DNA of 46,855 nucleotides. Source: Polyrhizophydium stewartii. Its lineage: Eukaryota; Chytridiomycota; Chytridiomycetes; Rhizophydiales. Below, one piece after another: positions 34,950 to 45,933 of this stretch (positions are counted from its first letter, which is position 1; each line of letters begins with the position of its first letter). Below the pieces are notes generated by a model. The model was given only the letters and a program-made list of their open reading frames with translations. It was not told the DNA's origin and made no database searches. The stretch covers positions 1 to 46,855 of the forward strand of contig JADGIZ010000018.1 in the NCBI GenBank assembly GCA_027604665.1, in the 5' to 3' direction. Both the position numbers and the translations under genes were made by a program.

Positions 34950-37900
34950 GGAAATCCAAATGTAGGACATATAGGTGTAGGAGTTCTGAATTCAACAGTG
35001 ATTTTCTATTCCTCCATCCATTTACTGCTTTTAGGTTAGTTTCAATAATGTTTACCTTGAATTCACAAACACTACACTTCAAAATCACTAAAACCCCATC
35101 GAAGATGGGGTCGCCCCCATGGGGCCGATCCTAAGCTCATCAAATCAATTCCATCCGTCCAGCGTTGATGGCGATAACCCAGAGACTTCATAAGCAAAAT
35201 CCAATTTGAAAAAGCCAGTCGCAATCGAGATTTCGCTTGGAACTGGGTCCAGAGGAGGCATAGACAACAAAAACTATAGGACCAGCAGGTTAAGAGGTAG
35301 AACGGTCATGCCCGTACGGGGCTGCGTGAATACTGATAGCAGGAACAGTGGAAGCCAAAAGGGTCATAAGATCTATGGAATAGGGTCGTCAGGGCCTTGA
35401 CTACATGGGGAATATCAACCTGGGATAATCGAGAACCAAATAATCTATATAGGATCTAATAATATCCCATCAGAGAAGACCCGAGATGATCACCTAACTC
35501 CAATATTAGGTACATATAAGAGAACAGTCAGTCGCTTATGAACTATATCCGTATTACCCATGTCCCTTTCATGCATTAAAGCTAGCGAATACCTCGTATC
35601 TACTTATGTATAAGCAATGGTTTCAAGACCCTTGGCTGCTTTACTGTTCACTTGAGCCATCACTATACCCTGGAATAGAACACCTTTAGAGCTATAAAAA
35701 TAGTAACATCATTGTATAATGTTTGCCATACGAAAAGGTTCTCCTGACCCCTTGATAGCAAAACAGACTGTGACACGTAGGAATAATCTGTGACATGTAG
35801 CGACATTTATGTGACACGTAGGAAACCATCCCCCTAACTTAATAATTTAAGAAGAAATTCCAATAGGAGAAATAATTTGAAGTTGCCGTGTAGAATACGG
35901 GGTTATTGACCAATTCGCAAATGTTAACAAACCAGAAACTCAGGTATTGGTCATACTCACCTACTTGGTCTCAATTAAAACTGGGTGAGCCCAGTTAACA
36001 CGTGTGCGGCTAGCTGTGAATGTCATTTTCTACCTTGGATTGTCTGCCCCCCCCTTTTTATGCGGATAACTGCCGCACCCTTCCCAGGGCCTACGCTCCG
36101 ACAATAGGAATAGTTGTTAGGAATTATAGAGGAAATATCATAAGATCCCCCCTCAGAGATAGATTCTTTTTGGTCAAAAATATTGGTATATCCTGAACAA
36201 AAACAGAACTGCCGCTATCCCTTTTCTATACCCTTCGTATGAGAGAAGCCAATCATAGAGAACCTGTTAACCTTCCAGTTCACCCATCCGTAGCCCGACT
36301 TAATCCTAATGTACAATCGATTGACCAACGCCGCAAGCAGCCATGTAGATGGCCCTATGATATGTCGAGAGTTTATGGATGTTCCTCTGGTTGAATAATT
36401 GCTTCTTATTGATCACCATCTAATCTAGAATCTTTAGATAAATAGTCCTTATTATAAAGGAAACAGGGTTTCATGATGGCGACGGTTCCGACTTGGTAGC
36501 TCACCACACAGCCGTGCTGAAAGCGGTCAAGGAGTGGCTGAATATAATAGATCTGAAGGTCTATTTGAAAAGAGAAATCGATTATGGTCAATAATTTAGA
36601 TCCTTCAAGGATAGAAAATTGTCCCATCAAGCTCTTTCCTGCGATTCAGTCTTTGGGACTTGATCTACGGTATAGCGACAGAACTCTTATGGGTTTGGTT
36701 ATGTTCATTACTACGGACTGGTTCATTTGATCAAACAAGTATCTAGACCTTTGATCTGTTACCGCTACCTCTTTGGCCCTGAGTCTAAATTTCTAGTATT
36801 TCCTTTGGTTCGCATTTGATCTTTGAATTAGACATCCTTCAAGTTCGGCTGGATCTTGGATTTATATTAGGAAACTAGTTCAGTTTGGATGTGGAAGAGG
36901 TCAAGTTCCAACTTAAAAGTCTTTTTCTCCCGTATAGTCCCATTCAACAAAATAAGGTCGTTCATGCCAATTATAAAGTTTTAATAATCCCGCAAGCACC
37001 AAGGCGACGTGATCCTTGTGCAGGGGAGAGTTCTATGGATGGCAAATCTTTTATTCTATAACATTAGATCCAAGGCAAACTCCCTTTTAATAGATGGACT
37101 GCGTCCTCAGGGCTGCAGCTCAACGTCGTTTATTAGACCTCATTTGCCGCAATAATTCAAAGAATTGGCCAGTGACTGATCTTCAGATGTTTATCCAAAA
37201 CTGGAAGGAGGGATACCGACTGGTTCGAGCGTCCTCCCCTTTTAGAATGACGGACTAATTATTGGAGTCCATATCTTATTTTAATTAGGACACTCTGCCC
37301 TTAGGTTAGAACCCCTTTTCCTCTATATTAGATTTATTAGTTCTCCATCCCATCTACTCTACCATTAGAAGAAAACACACGTATTGCCTCTGGGGTTCCA
37401 ACTCGGATGTTAAATACTTTGGTTATCAGCGAATTGCCTCTAAGAAAAGGAACTTTGAGAAACTCTGAATTGAAATTGCCTGTAGAAGACTAGAAAAAGT
37501 ATTTCCGCATATAGTGTGTTTCAAAGCGTTTATGCTAGAGGCCAGTCACCGAATATTTGTTTAACAACAAAACTAGGAACAATGTGATAAATCAACTGGA
37601 AGTTGGTCAATTCTCACTCCAATATTCTCATAATGGTTGGGACTATGTCTTATCCTTTACGTTTAAGAGAAGTAATTTTCCCTTTGAGTAAGATGTTCTT
37701 TATTTTGCAACCCCCAAATTGTAATAATAAATATCTTGTTTAGCTCTGTAACCTACCGCCTAATTTCTCTTTAATTCTATTCAAAATATGTGGTGTACCC
37801 CTTAGCATCAATAAAGCCTGTAAACCAAGCATTAGAAATAAGAATTAGTGGTTCAAGGTGAATTTCCAAATACATTAATGGTCTTCGACTATGCTATGCG

Positions 37901-38060
37901 CTACGTATGAGTTGGGAACATGGCTACGTGGTTCTAGAGATATCGGGGATCTGGAATTTGGACATTGAGAGTCCGCTCTTTCCTGCGAATGTTGGAGTGG
38001 TGTAGGACATTGGCATTTACTATATGTTGGGTATGAAAATCTAAATGTAGGACATATGGA
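34950..38060. repeat. Diverged direct repeat AAATCYAAATGTAGGACATAT
   Basis: The string AAATCCAAATGTAGGACATAT (34952-34972) recurs as AAATCTAAATGTAGGACATAT (38037-38057), with a partial GTGTAGGACATTGG copy near 38001. The entry spans the two outer copies; the copies themselves are about 21 nt. Both lie inside the higher-G+C segment, suggesting an internal or terminal repeat. Confidence 0.5.
35769..35823. repeat. Short imperfect tandem repeat TGTGACACGTAGGA
   Basis: TGTGACACGTAGGA (35769-35782), TGTGACATGTAGCG (35790-35803) and TGTGACACGTAGGA (35810-35823) are spaced about 20 nt apart. They sit in the higher-G+C segment with no gene assigned. Confidence 0.7.
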
Positions 38061-38900
38061 CATGCTTGAAAACCCTAGATATGTCTTGATTTTGCCCTAT
38101 GAGGAGTTATGGATGAAACAGTGATTAGAATGGTAGCCTCAGTGTAGAACATTTTCAGACCCTTGGAGTGCGTCACATGAGGGGCTCCGGCCCCGAGTTT
38201 TTTGAAACCAGACCATCCGGGTAGGATTGATAGGTAATAATAGTAGATGATATCCAATCCTTATCTCTTTCAACTGGACTTGTAAAGAATATTTCTGTTT
38301 TCCTGAGAAGAGGGTTCCCGCCGTGGGAGCTGCTGGCATAAACGGACTGAATTTCCAAGTTGATCCTCGGAGAGACGGCAGTGACTTTTGCTGGAGGTGC
38401 AGGTACGCCTTGATCTATTCTGGAAGATCTCTAGGGAAGGTCAATGTCTATAGTCTTATCATTCCTGGAATTTCTTTATAGGTTTTGCTAAGGGATCCAC
38501 ATATTTGATACTGATAGTCTTTCTCTCAATTTCATCGCCTTCGAGATATAGGCGCCCCCCTGATTTGATGTACTTGCTAAGATTCCCCGATCCTTCAGCT
38601 ATCCTTAGGAGGTATAACAGTCAACCTTAAAGACGCGGTATGGAATCTCAAATTAGGGAAATTGTTAGGTGTTGAAAAAAAAGCTAAGGAGGATTTGCTG
38701 AAAGGAGTACAGTGCACAGCCAGACATTGATAATGCTTGGAGTTCTAACCAATAGTTTGAGGGGGTTCTACCAAACCAGCAGGGTTAACCGCCGCAAAGC
38801 CATATCTAAAGATGCTCCTTGACACAGTTAGACCCATCATTGTGCCACAAGGGCAAAGAAACACAATGAGCCATAAATCCTAGGACCATTGCTCTTTATT

Positions 38901-41140
38901 GGTAAGAATAGTTGATACACTCTTGGACTAGCAAAATAAGATATTATTGAATTAAATATGTCAAGCCGAACGGGGATTGAGTGGCTCGAAGGTTTGCCGT
39001 AGAGGATTAAAATAATTACAAAACGACAATTTCATTAATAATTCACTCTGTCTGTTAAGTACTATTAAATGGAGGTTGCAGCCCAACGACTAGGAGGCAG
39101 GCCAAGGTGATGGTACGTAGTGTAATATACCGCAGTCCAACAGGACGCCAAAATGAAATAACATGAACACTAGTCACCAAATAAAATAATACACTAGAGA
39201 GGCTATTTACCAATTGCTTAAATTGTTATAAACAAATTAGATTAAACAGAATATTGACGGACTATTTGTATAGTTAATTTGAGATATGAATTAAGATAGT
39301 TATATTACTAAAGGTATATCAGACCAAATCTAACACAAAAGTAACAGAGTAACGAAAATAAGGGAATTATCATCTAGGAAACTTCATAGATAAGCTATGA
39401 GAAATTGCTCATTGGCTTGTCACGTTATATCTATCAAGCTAGTTAATCTTTGAGACCCTTCCCGGGGGATTGTCCCCTCCTATGCAGGTAGAACCAGAAA
39501 TCGATCGAACCACTCTTTTTATTTAATAACCTGGAGGTGCCATTGACAGAACCAATCCTTAGAATTGAGTTGCCATGACTTCTAGCTGTTTAATCAGAAG
39601 AGTAGAACCAAACTATTAGTGGTGGTTTTCAAAGCGGCTCTTGATTAAAACTTGCCCATTAGATATACACTTAGCGCTTGTCTTCCATCTTACACTATTT
39701 GACCCACCTTAGGTAGGTGATTATCTAGAACAAATATTCGAGGATTTTCCCTGTCTTTATTAATTATTTCACCCTATAAACACCATCTATATGTCTTTCA
39801 TATAATAAAGACCCAATAGTGTAGGTATCCTCAAAATAGAAGATATTCAAAGAATCTATTTATAGATAAGCAGAAAATACCTTTTATAAGATATGTAAAT
39901 GAGATATGAAATCTTTATAAGTAAAACTGTATATACCCTAGATAAAACAAAATGAGATGAGGAGCTAAGAATTAATTTAGGGTTAAAAAGAGACAATGAA
40001 AAGAAGATATATTTCCTTATTAACTAGGGCTATTCTTCATTAATTAGGTTCTATAGAGAAAAAGAACCAGCATAAAATGTAATATTTGAGATAAGGTAAG
40101 AAGATAAAGAGGGGTTTCCAGCTCTTATCAAGACAATATTAGACTAGAGGATCTATCTTCCTTTATAGGGTAAAGATATCAAAATAGCAGAATAATTGGT
40201 AGATATCCTCCTAGATAAGAGGAGTAAAAAATGGCTCATAAGGAAGTTATAAAAATAATATTGGGAGGGGCACATCTCCAGAATAGCGTGAGCCCACTAA
40301 GATTGATTAATATTAGGTTTGTATACATAATCTTCTGTCAACTCTTAGAAGACTAACTATATAAGTATTATGATATATAAATAAGAGGAGAAATAGTTCT
40401 AATACAAATATTGATTCAACTTCTAATCAATTAAGTTCTTTACCATATTTCTAGTATTCTAACCTAACCTATAATAATGAGTAAACCTATCCTAATATTA
40501 GAGACCCTATCAGAAGAAGATAGTAAATAAATTATAATAAGATTCTTTGTAGACAAGTTGACAATTATCTATTTTCAAAAGTCTCATTTTTCTAAATGGA
40601 GTTTTTATTACCTTTTCCTGTATAGTTCAACCCGGGACCTGCACACCTAACTAAATGAGCTACCCTCTACTCCTTTTTTGGTTTCTATTAGCGCCGGGAG
40701 CTCGATTAGATCTACATCGGATCCTATTTTACGCCTTTTAAAGGGACTAACCCGCACTAATTACTATGCCGTAATAGAAAAACACCTTTTTATTGGAGAA
40801 GGATAACTAATAATTTGGATATTCGTCCTAAATAAGTCATTTATGAAACCAAAGCATCTTTTCTGCTTCTTCTATCCTATTTTTCTCGGATAGACTTACA
40901 CACCCTTTTTATACGACTTAGTCCATTATTTTGATCAGTAAGATCATATTTGGGTAACCTTTATTGACTAGGACTAAATCCCGATCTTCGATCACCGCCC
41001 CTCAAGGGGCGGGCCGGTTAGGGCCCTAGCTGCGCGTTGAGGGCCCGATTTCCTGCTTATGAGGCTACGTCACGGCCGCAACCGGCCTATTAGCAATAGA
41101 CAAACAAATATATAAACTATCCGTACCTCCCTAATCAAAT
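38901..41140. other. A+T-rich spacer; no gene identified
   Basis: No known gene is recognised in this 2.2-kb stretch. A tRNA-like remnant lies on the minus strand at 40626-40676, and a GC cluster is at 40990-41090 (CCGCCCCTCAAGGGGCGGG and GGGCCCTAG...GAGGGCCC). The stretch 39060-39130 is more G-rich (GGAGGTTGCAGCCC...GGAGGCAGGCC) and might be a diverged rRNA helix, but I could not place it. Confidence 0.4.
40620..40676 (-). tRNA. tRNA-like remnant without an anticodon arm
   Basis: On the minus strand the sequence reads GAGGGTAGCTCATTTAGTTAG, then GTGTGC, then AGGTCCCGGGTTGAACTATA. The first part resembles the acceptor/D-arm of a tRNA (TAGCTCA...GTTAG), and the second resembles the variable loop and T-arm (GGGTTGAAC, in place of GGGTTCGAA). 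The two halves are almost adjacent, so there is no room for a normal anticodon arm, and the acceptor ends do not pair convincingly. This is most likely a deleted or decayed tRNA, or a chance resemblance. Confidence 0.3.
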
Positions 41141-41225
41141 GAGAATATGGGGGAATCGCTAGCCGCTCAAAAGAATAAAATAGATGTTGTGAAAAGACAT
41201 CCTAAGCCCAACTGGTTAAGTATGG
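41141..41225 (+). pseudogene. rnl: Diverged partial copy of rnl domain I
   Basis: TGAGAATATGGGGGAAT (41141-41157) repeats the sequence at 11889-11905 exactly. After an inserted CGCTAGCCGCTC GC palindrome, AAGAATAAAATAGATGTTGTGAAAAGACATCC parallels 11915-11951 (AAGAATAATGATGTGGTCTATTAGACACC). The order and spacing agree, so this is a paralogous piece of the same LSU section rather than a chance match. It is short and unlikely to function. Confidence 0.5.
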
Positions 41226-42554
41226 GGTTCTTATAAATTCAGAGTTCTAAGGGTCCTTCTCCCCTTTACCATGGATAAAATGAGAATAACGAGAACAAAT
41301 TGGCAAACTTGTAAATCAATAATAAGAAAGTTATGTTATAGTGATAATATTATTGTTAAAGGTCTAAACATTCGGAGGTAATTAATAAATAATCCCAAAG
41401 GGGCGTAATAAATGTTCCAGCTCCGCTGTTATAGGAATAATAAGTATACTAACTAATAGAACCTTATAGATACAGCTACGCTGGAAACAAGCATCGTAGA
41501 GGCCCAATTTAGAATAGTAACAAGCAACCAATGGTAGCCCAATCTAGATAATAGAAATAAGAGTAAATATAGTAACTAGAATAGCTTCGTAGATGCCCAC
41601 AATAAATAGTATGATAATTGCGACAGGATCGAGCAATTGAATAATAGCTTAGGATAAGAATATACAATAAGAGCATAGTATGGCCACAAAAATACTAATA
41701 TACAATAGAATTATTAATGGTAGACTCACCATGTTATACAATAGAAATAGACTATTGGCTCCGACTGGCGTCCCATCGGAATGCTACCGAATGTTAGACT
41801 TGTATAGTCACTCATTTACATGAGTTGACCTCTGTAGTGTTATATATCATGTTATACATTAATCACTTCTGGTTACTAACCACTCATTTTAGTGGGACTT
41901 TAGTATTATCTATTTATATTAGTGTATAGCTATTCAACTATTCTGGGTTAGATCTCGATACCCTGGATCGACTCATTATAAATGTTAGTAGTATAGAGGA
42001 TACTAGCAATTGAATAATTGTCTTATTACTTTATTGTCTATTATATTATCATAAGACTCTATTACTTCACAGCTAGGCTGTGCCTATGAAGGTTATGTTA
42101 GATCACGGTCGTGACGTCGCCTCCGGCCCCCCCGGTGCTTAAGCACCGGGCCGATTTGCATGCTTCATCGGCGACGTCGCGCTAGAGAGTGGCGTCGCGG
42201 AGTGGCCGGCCTTCGCCGCTTTTGTTATACCATTAGTCAACTCATGTAAATGAGTGGACCTTCTATCTGGCCTTCGGATCTAATAACATTATTAATCGAC
42301 TTCGTCGATGTAGTTGGATTCTAATAGTCTGATTTCTGTAACTATCGTAGATTACGGTGCTTCGCTATGTTATGTAGTATTCTTGCTTATCTATTCTACA
42401 TGATACCTATATGACTAATATTATCTAATCGACTCGCTCAGTCGATCTATTTATTATTTATGATATTGGGAGCGGCGGACGTGACGTCGCCTCCTGACGG
42501 ATCTGATTAGATGGGATATATAGCACCTGGTTGCTGAATCAAATGAGCCGAAAT
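41226..42554. other. A+T-rich spacer with GC clusters and short inverted repeats
   Basis: No gene is seen. A 21-nt string at 41809-41829 (CACTCATTTACATGAGTTGAC, itself partly palindromic) occurs as its exact reverse complement at 42236-42256. A large composite GC cluster spans 42105-42225 (CCCGGTGCTTAAGCACCGGG, GGCGACGTCGC, GTCGCGGAGTGGCCGGCC). ATCGACTTCGTCGAT (42295-42309) is the same palindrome as at 29337-29351. Confidence 0.5.
42105..42225. repeat. Composite G+C-rich cluster
   Basis: This cluster joins CGGTCGTGACGTCGCC, a CCCGGTGCTTAAGCACCGGG hairpin, ATCGGCGACGTCGCG and GTCGCGGAGTGGCCGGCCTTCG. The last module matches the right end of the cluster at 13600-13718, and the GACGTCGCC module matches 13606 and 22687. 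It again shows assembly from a small set of modules. Confidence 0.6.
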
Positions 42555-42635
42555 GATCAGCCGGTGTCTAAATACGTTTCGCCTTACTCTCCGAACGTTC
42601 GGCTCACTTTGATGGGCACGACACCCCGGCTGATC
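42555..42635 (-). repeat. Core-conserved stem element, copy 4
   Basis: An 81-nt element with the same outer arms as copy 2 (GATCAGCCGGTGTC / GACACCCCGGCTGATC). In minus-strand orientation the core is GTGCCCATCAAAGTGA, the inner stem is GCC...GGC, and the 3' core is GAAACGTATTTA. The inner pairing GCC/GGC replaces ATC/GAT of copy 2 at the same positions, so both sides changed together. AATGAGCCGAAA, resembling the element's own 3' core, is found again immediately outside it at 42543-42554. Confidence 0.8.
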
Positions 42636-44350
42636 CATAGTTAATAATAGATTCGACACCACAATTTCTATTTCCTCGATTCTTGGAGCATCTAATCCTA
42701 AAATAGATCATGTCTAATTTGAATAATGTCGATTTTGTGCCCCTCCTCGGGACGGGTTCATTATCTTATTCAGTAGCATATACATTAAGTATACATATTC
42801 AACTACTTATCATAACTCAGCTACATAACTCATATAATAATCCACATTAAGTATCTACCTTCCAAATATGTATATAATATAATATTATGAAGAATAACCA
42901 CTTCGATGTATCAAATATATTGTAATGAATAATTATTCTTAAGTGTGTATAGATCAATAAGTAGATATTTATTGTGTCATTATACCCGTAATACCAATGA
43001 AGTATTATCTTATGTGTTTATTTATACTGATATCATATGTGTAAGATATTGCTATATTATTAATATTAATTACTTACTCATTAGATCAATATTACAACTT
43101 ATAAGAGATTTATAGATAGTAAATTCTGATGGTTCATATATTAGATACACTTTAGAATCACCAATAATAGATAAATATCCCTGATACAATTATTACTCAC
43201 ACATAAAGTCTAAATTAAATACAAAGATCTCATAACTATTACGATTATTAATATAGTTTAATAAATTCTAAAATAGATCAATAGATATTAGAAACATAAC
43301 TATCGAGTTCATTTCTTCTATGACGAATATTAAATAGAATTATAGTGATAGATAGCATATTCAAGTTAAGTTTATCATAGCAAGTATGTGATAGATAGAC
43401 TTACATACTATTTGTTTATACCCATGCGTAGCATGTTTAGAACTTGGATATTGTATAGAACTCATATAATAATCTGTAGTTGCATTATTCATAGATAATA
43501 AGTGTAGAGAGTTTGATATAGTTAGTAATATTCAGCGTAGCTGGATATATAGTTTAGAACATTATTTAGTAGAGATTTGGATATTATACAAACTTACACA
43601 TAATAATAAGATATATATTAGGTGAATTGTTATTATCTATATCCATTATTTATATATTAGATAGGCAGAGGTCTACTTACTATATTATTATACTATTGCT
43701 TTAATTATACTAATCAATAATAAATAGTTAACTAACTAGACTCTATTGTGAATAAATATGAAAGTTATATCCATATTAGTAAATTATACAGTATTAATAT
43801 TATACAAATACTTATGAGTTTGTGTATTCTTTATTAGAAGTCATATGGTTATTACATTTCTAATGTTGAATTGTATATACGACATGCACATTAGAGGTGT
43901 ATCGGGAATTATTATCTAAATTAATGGTATAAATAACCGAATAACAAATAGAACTCCATATGACAAATAATTCAGTATCAAACTTATAATAGAAACCCTT
44001 TATCTAGGTTATACTTATAACAATATTTTATAGATATGCTATGTTTATATATTTAATGTTCAAGTAATAGTATAATTATACTAAATTGCTGTGCATCGAT
44101 ATTAATTAAAAGATACAAACTAATAGATGGTGTTTTCTCTGACTTCGCTCAAAATCGTAACTAAATTCTAGCTATGTGTCATAATACTACTATTTAGATA
44201 AGGGTGTAAATAGGCTCCATAGGAGCGGATTGTAACGATGTCATGTAGATTCCGCTAGTAATTTCAGAAGTAGCAAAACCAATATGAAAAGAATGAGTAG
44301 ACTATTATTAAATCTACCCGAACATGCGGCGCTCTAATAAGAGGTGATGA
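42636..44350. other. A+T-rich spacer without genes
   Basis: The stretch is very A+T-rich, with stops in all frames and few GC palindromes. Small CATGCGTAGCATG (43423-43435) and TTCAGCGTAGCTGGA-type palindromes occur. I see nothing coding or RNA-like. Confidence 0.55.
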
Positions 44351-44423
44351 CCTGGATCAAGGCGGGCCCATAAGAGTGAGGGTCGGTATAGCAAGACCCG
44401 AAACGTAAATAGCTTGATCCAGG
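44351..44423 (+). repeat. Core-conserved stem element, copy 5
   Basis: The outer arms CCTGGATCAAG (44351-44361) and CTTGATCCAGG (44413-44423) pair perfectly over 11 bp. Between them are GCGGGCCCATAAGAGTGA, an inner stem GGGTC...GACCC, and GAAACGTAAATAG. Neither stem sequence matches copies 2-4, but the unpaired core does. The segment just downstream (44432-44472) includes AAACCCTCACTCTTCCGCA, matching 14639-14656 of the domain II rnl piece with one mismatch. Confidence 0.8.
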
Positions 44424-44879
44424 TAATACCCCAGAATAAAGCTAAGGATCAGAAAAACCCTCACTCTTCCGCAATTTACATAGAAGAATTAAAGGGTAAC
44501 TAATAATCTATAAATATGAGAGGGTAATATAAGATTAATGATAGAGAATTTAGAACTTAAATGGTAAATAATAGCATCGAGATAAAATAGATCGAATACT
44601 ATAAATGTTAAAGTCATAGGTGAAGCTATATTAATGGGAATTTAATAGGTAAATACAGCATAGCTAGATAATAAGGAATAAGTACATCAATTAAGATTCA
44701 TATGAATATTTACCTTACTCTTCATCAATTTCAATGTTTCCTATAGAATTACTATCTAATAGCTAGATAATCGTTAGTTGTAAGATGGTCTTGAGTTGTA
44801 AGATTAACATCATATGATAGGTATAACTTATAATGACAAATTTAGATCTTCTTATTGTTGTAGATATATAATAAGTAGA

Positions 44880-44950
44880 CCATGTCGAATATCTAGGTGG
44901 CGGATTATTTTTAATACCATGTCGAATATCTAGGTGTCGTCATTTTTTAA
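44880..44950. repeat. Tandem repeat, about 37 nt x 2
   Basis: CCATGTCGAATATCTAGGTG occurs at 44880-44899 and 44917-44936, each followed by a T-rich tail and TTTTTAAT. A degenerate third unit (GGTATGTCTAATATTTGATT) follows near 44954. Confidence 0.7.
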
Positions 44951-45334
44951 TAGGGTATGTCTAATATTTGATTTTAGATAGTGGTATGTCGTATTTAAAA
45001 GTAGTTAGTCTATTAAGTAGTATATAAATAATAATATTTACATTAATAATGAAAACTAGTAATAGATATTTATTGTCTAATATTAAAAGGTAAGTAATAA
45101 GTGTTATTAGTAATCTTCTTAAATATGGTTGGTAATCTTAGGTTGGATATCTAATGATGTCTATTTTATATGATTGGTTATCTATAGTATAAATCGGGTA
45201 GTATTAAATATGAGAGTATTAAATAGGGTAGTAATAATTAATATTGTAGTATTTAATATGGTAGGAATAATTAGGGTAGTAATGATTATGATAGGTAATC
45301 TAAGTATGTATAAAATATATAATGATAAAGCTGA

Positions 45335-45404
45335 GTATTAGTATAATTCTTCAATATCTCTGGTATAAAGTATTAGTATAATTCTTCAATGTGTCTGGTA
45401 TAGT
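45335..45404. repeat. Tandem repeat, 35 nt x 2
   Basis: GTATTAGTATAATTCTTCAA begins at 45335 and again at 45370, each copy continuing to CTCTGGTATA or GTCTGGTATA. The period is 35 nt, with two or three differences between copies. Confidence 0.75.
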
Positions 45405-45933
45405 CATATTATTATTAGTAATGAACATTCCGAAGGGACGATGTCCCTGAGGTCCATCGGATAAATAGGTGATAGAAATATAGTTAGTTCTAAATTTCTG
45501 TGCTTCGATATTCTTTAGTAATGAACCTATTAAATAGATATCCTTTTAGTGATGAAACTATTAAATAGTTAGAGAATTCTAATAGATATAGTATATGATT
45601 AATAAATGGAATATTTCTTCTCAATAATAAAAGATTTCTAATCTAATTCCTACATAAATAGTATGATAACCTAATTAATTCATAAACAGTATAATAATTT
45701 CTCCATAATAAAATGTTTAGTAATATGATATAATTCCGTTGCGTCCCACTGGGCTCCCAGCCCGGGGGACCGGGAGGAGCATCGCATCGATGTAATATTA
45801 TATTAAAACTACTTAGAAGAATATTGGAGCTTTAAATAGAGAGATATTAATAGTATCTTTAAATTTGAGTATATCATTAATAGTAATGATGTTATCGATA
45901 ATATTTGTAGTTTCTTATTAGCTTAAATTTATA

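Larger units (their letters stand above)
33279..38900. other. Unassigned segment of higher G+C with many broken open frames
   Basis: Across 5.6 kb the DNA is visibly richer in G+C than the rest of the window. Frames open at 34607-34831 and 34838-35134 (standard code), 35206-35400 (basic, glycine-rich) and 37062-37691 (209 codons without TAA, eight TAG, two TGA). The last ends with QLEVGQFSLQYSHNGWDYVL and reads like a soluble protein, yet I recognise no family. Adjacent frames also look protein-like over short spans, as if one gene kept shifting frame. I looked for reverse transcriptase, DNA polymerase B, RNA polymerase and rRNA signatures without a convincing hit. A CCCCATCGAAGATGGGG palindrome (35094-35110) links it to the GC-cluster families of the window, so it is probably resident in this genome. 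Origin from a plasmid or another mobile element is possible. Confidence 0.4.

Noticed and set aside
34200..37800. Reverse transcriptase, viral-type RNA polymerase or plasmid DNA polymerase in the higher-G+C segment
   Set aside because: No catalytic motif of these families (such as YADD, GDD or DTDS in context) was found in any frame, and single GSFDQ-type strings are not enough.
44351..44423. Hammerhead-ribozyme reading of the core-conserved element (GTGA - stem - GAAAC)
   Set aside because: The required CUGANGA strand is not present (it reads AAGAGTGA or CAAAGTGA), and there is no room for a third stem after GAAAC. The resemblance is partial only.
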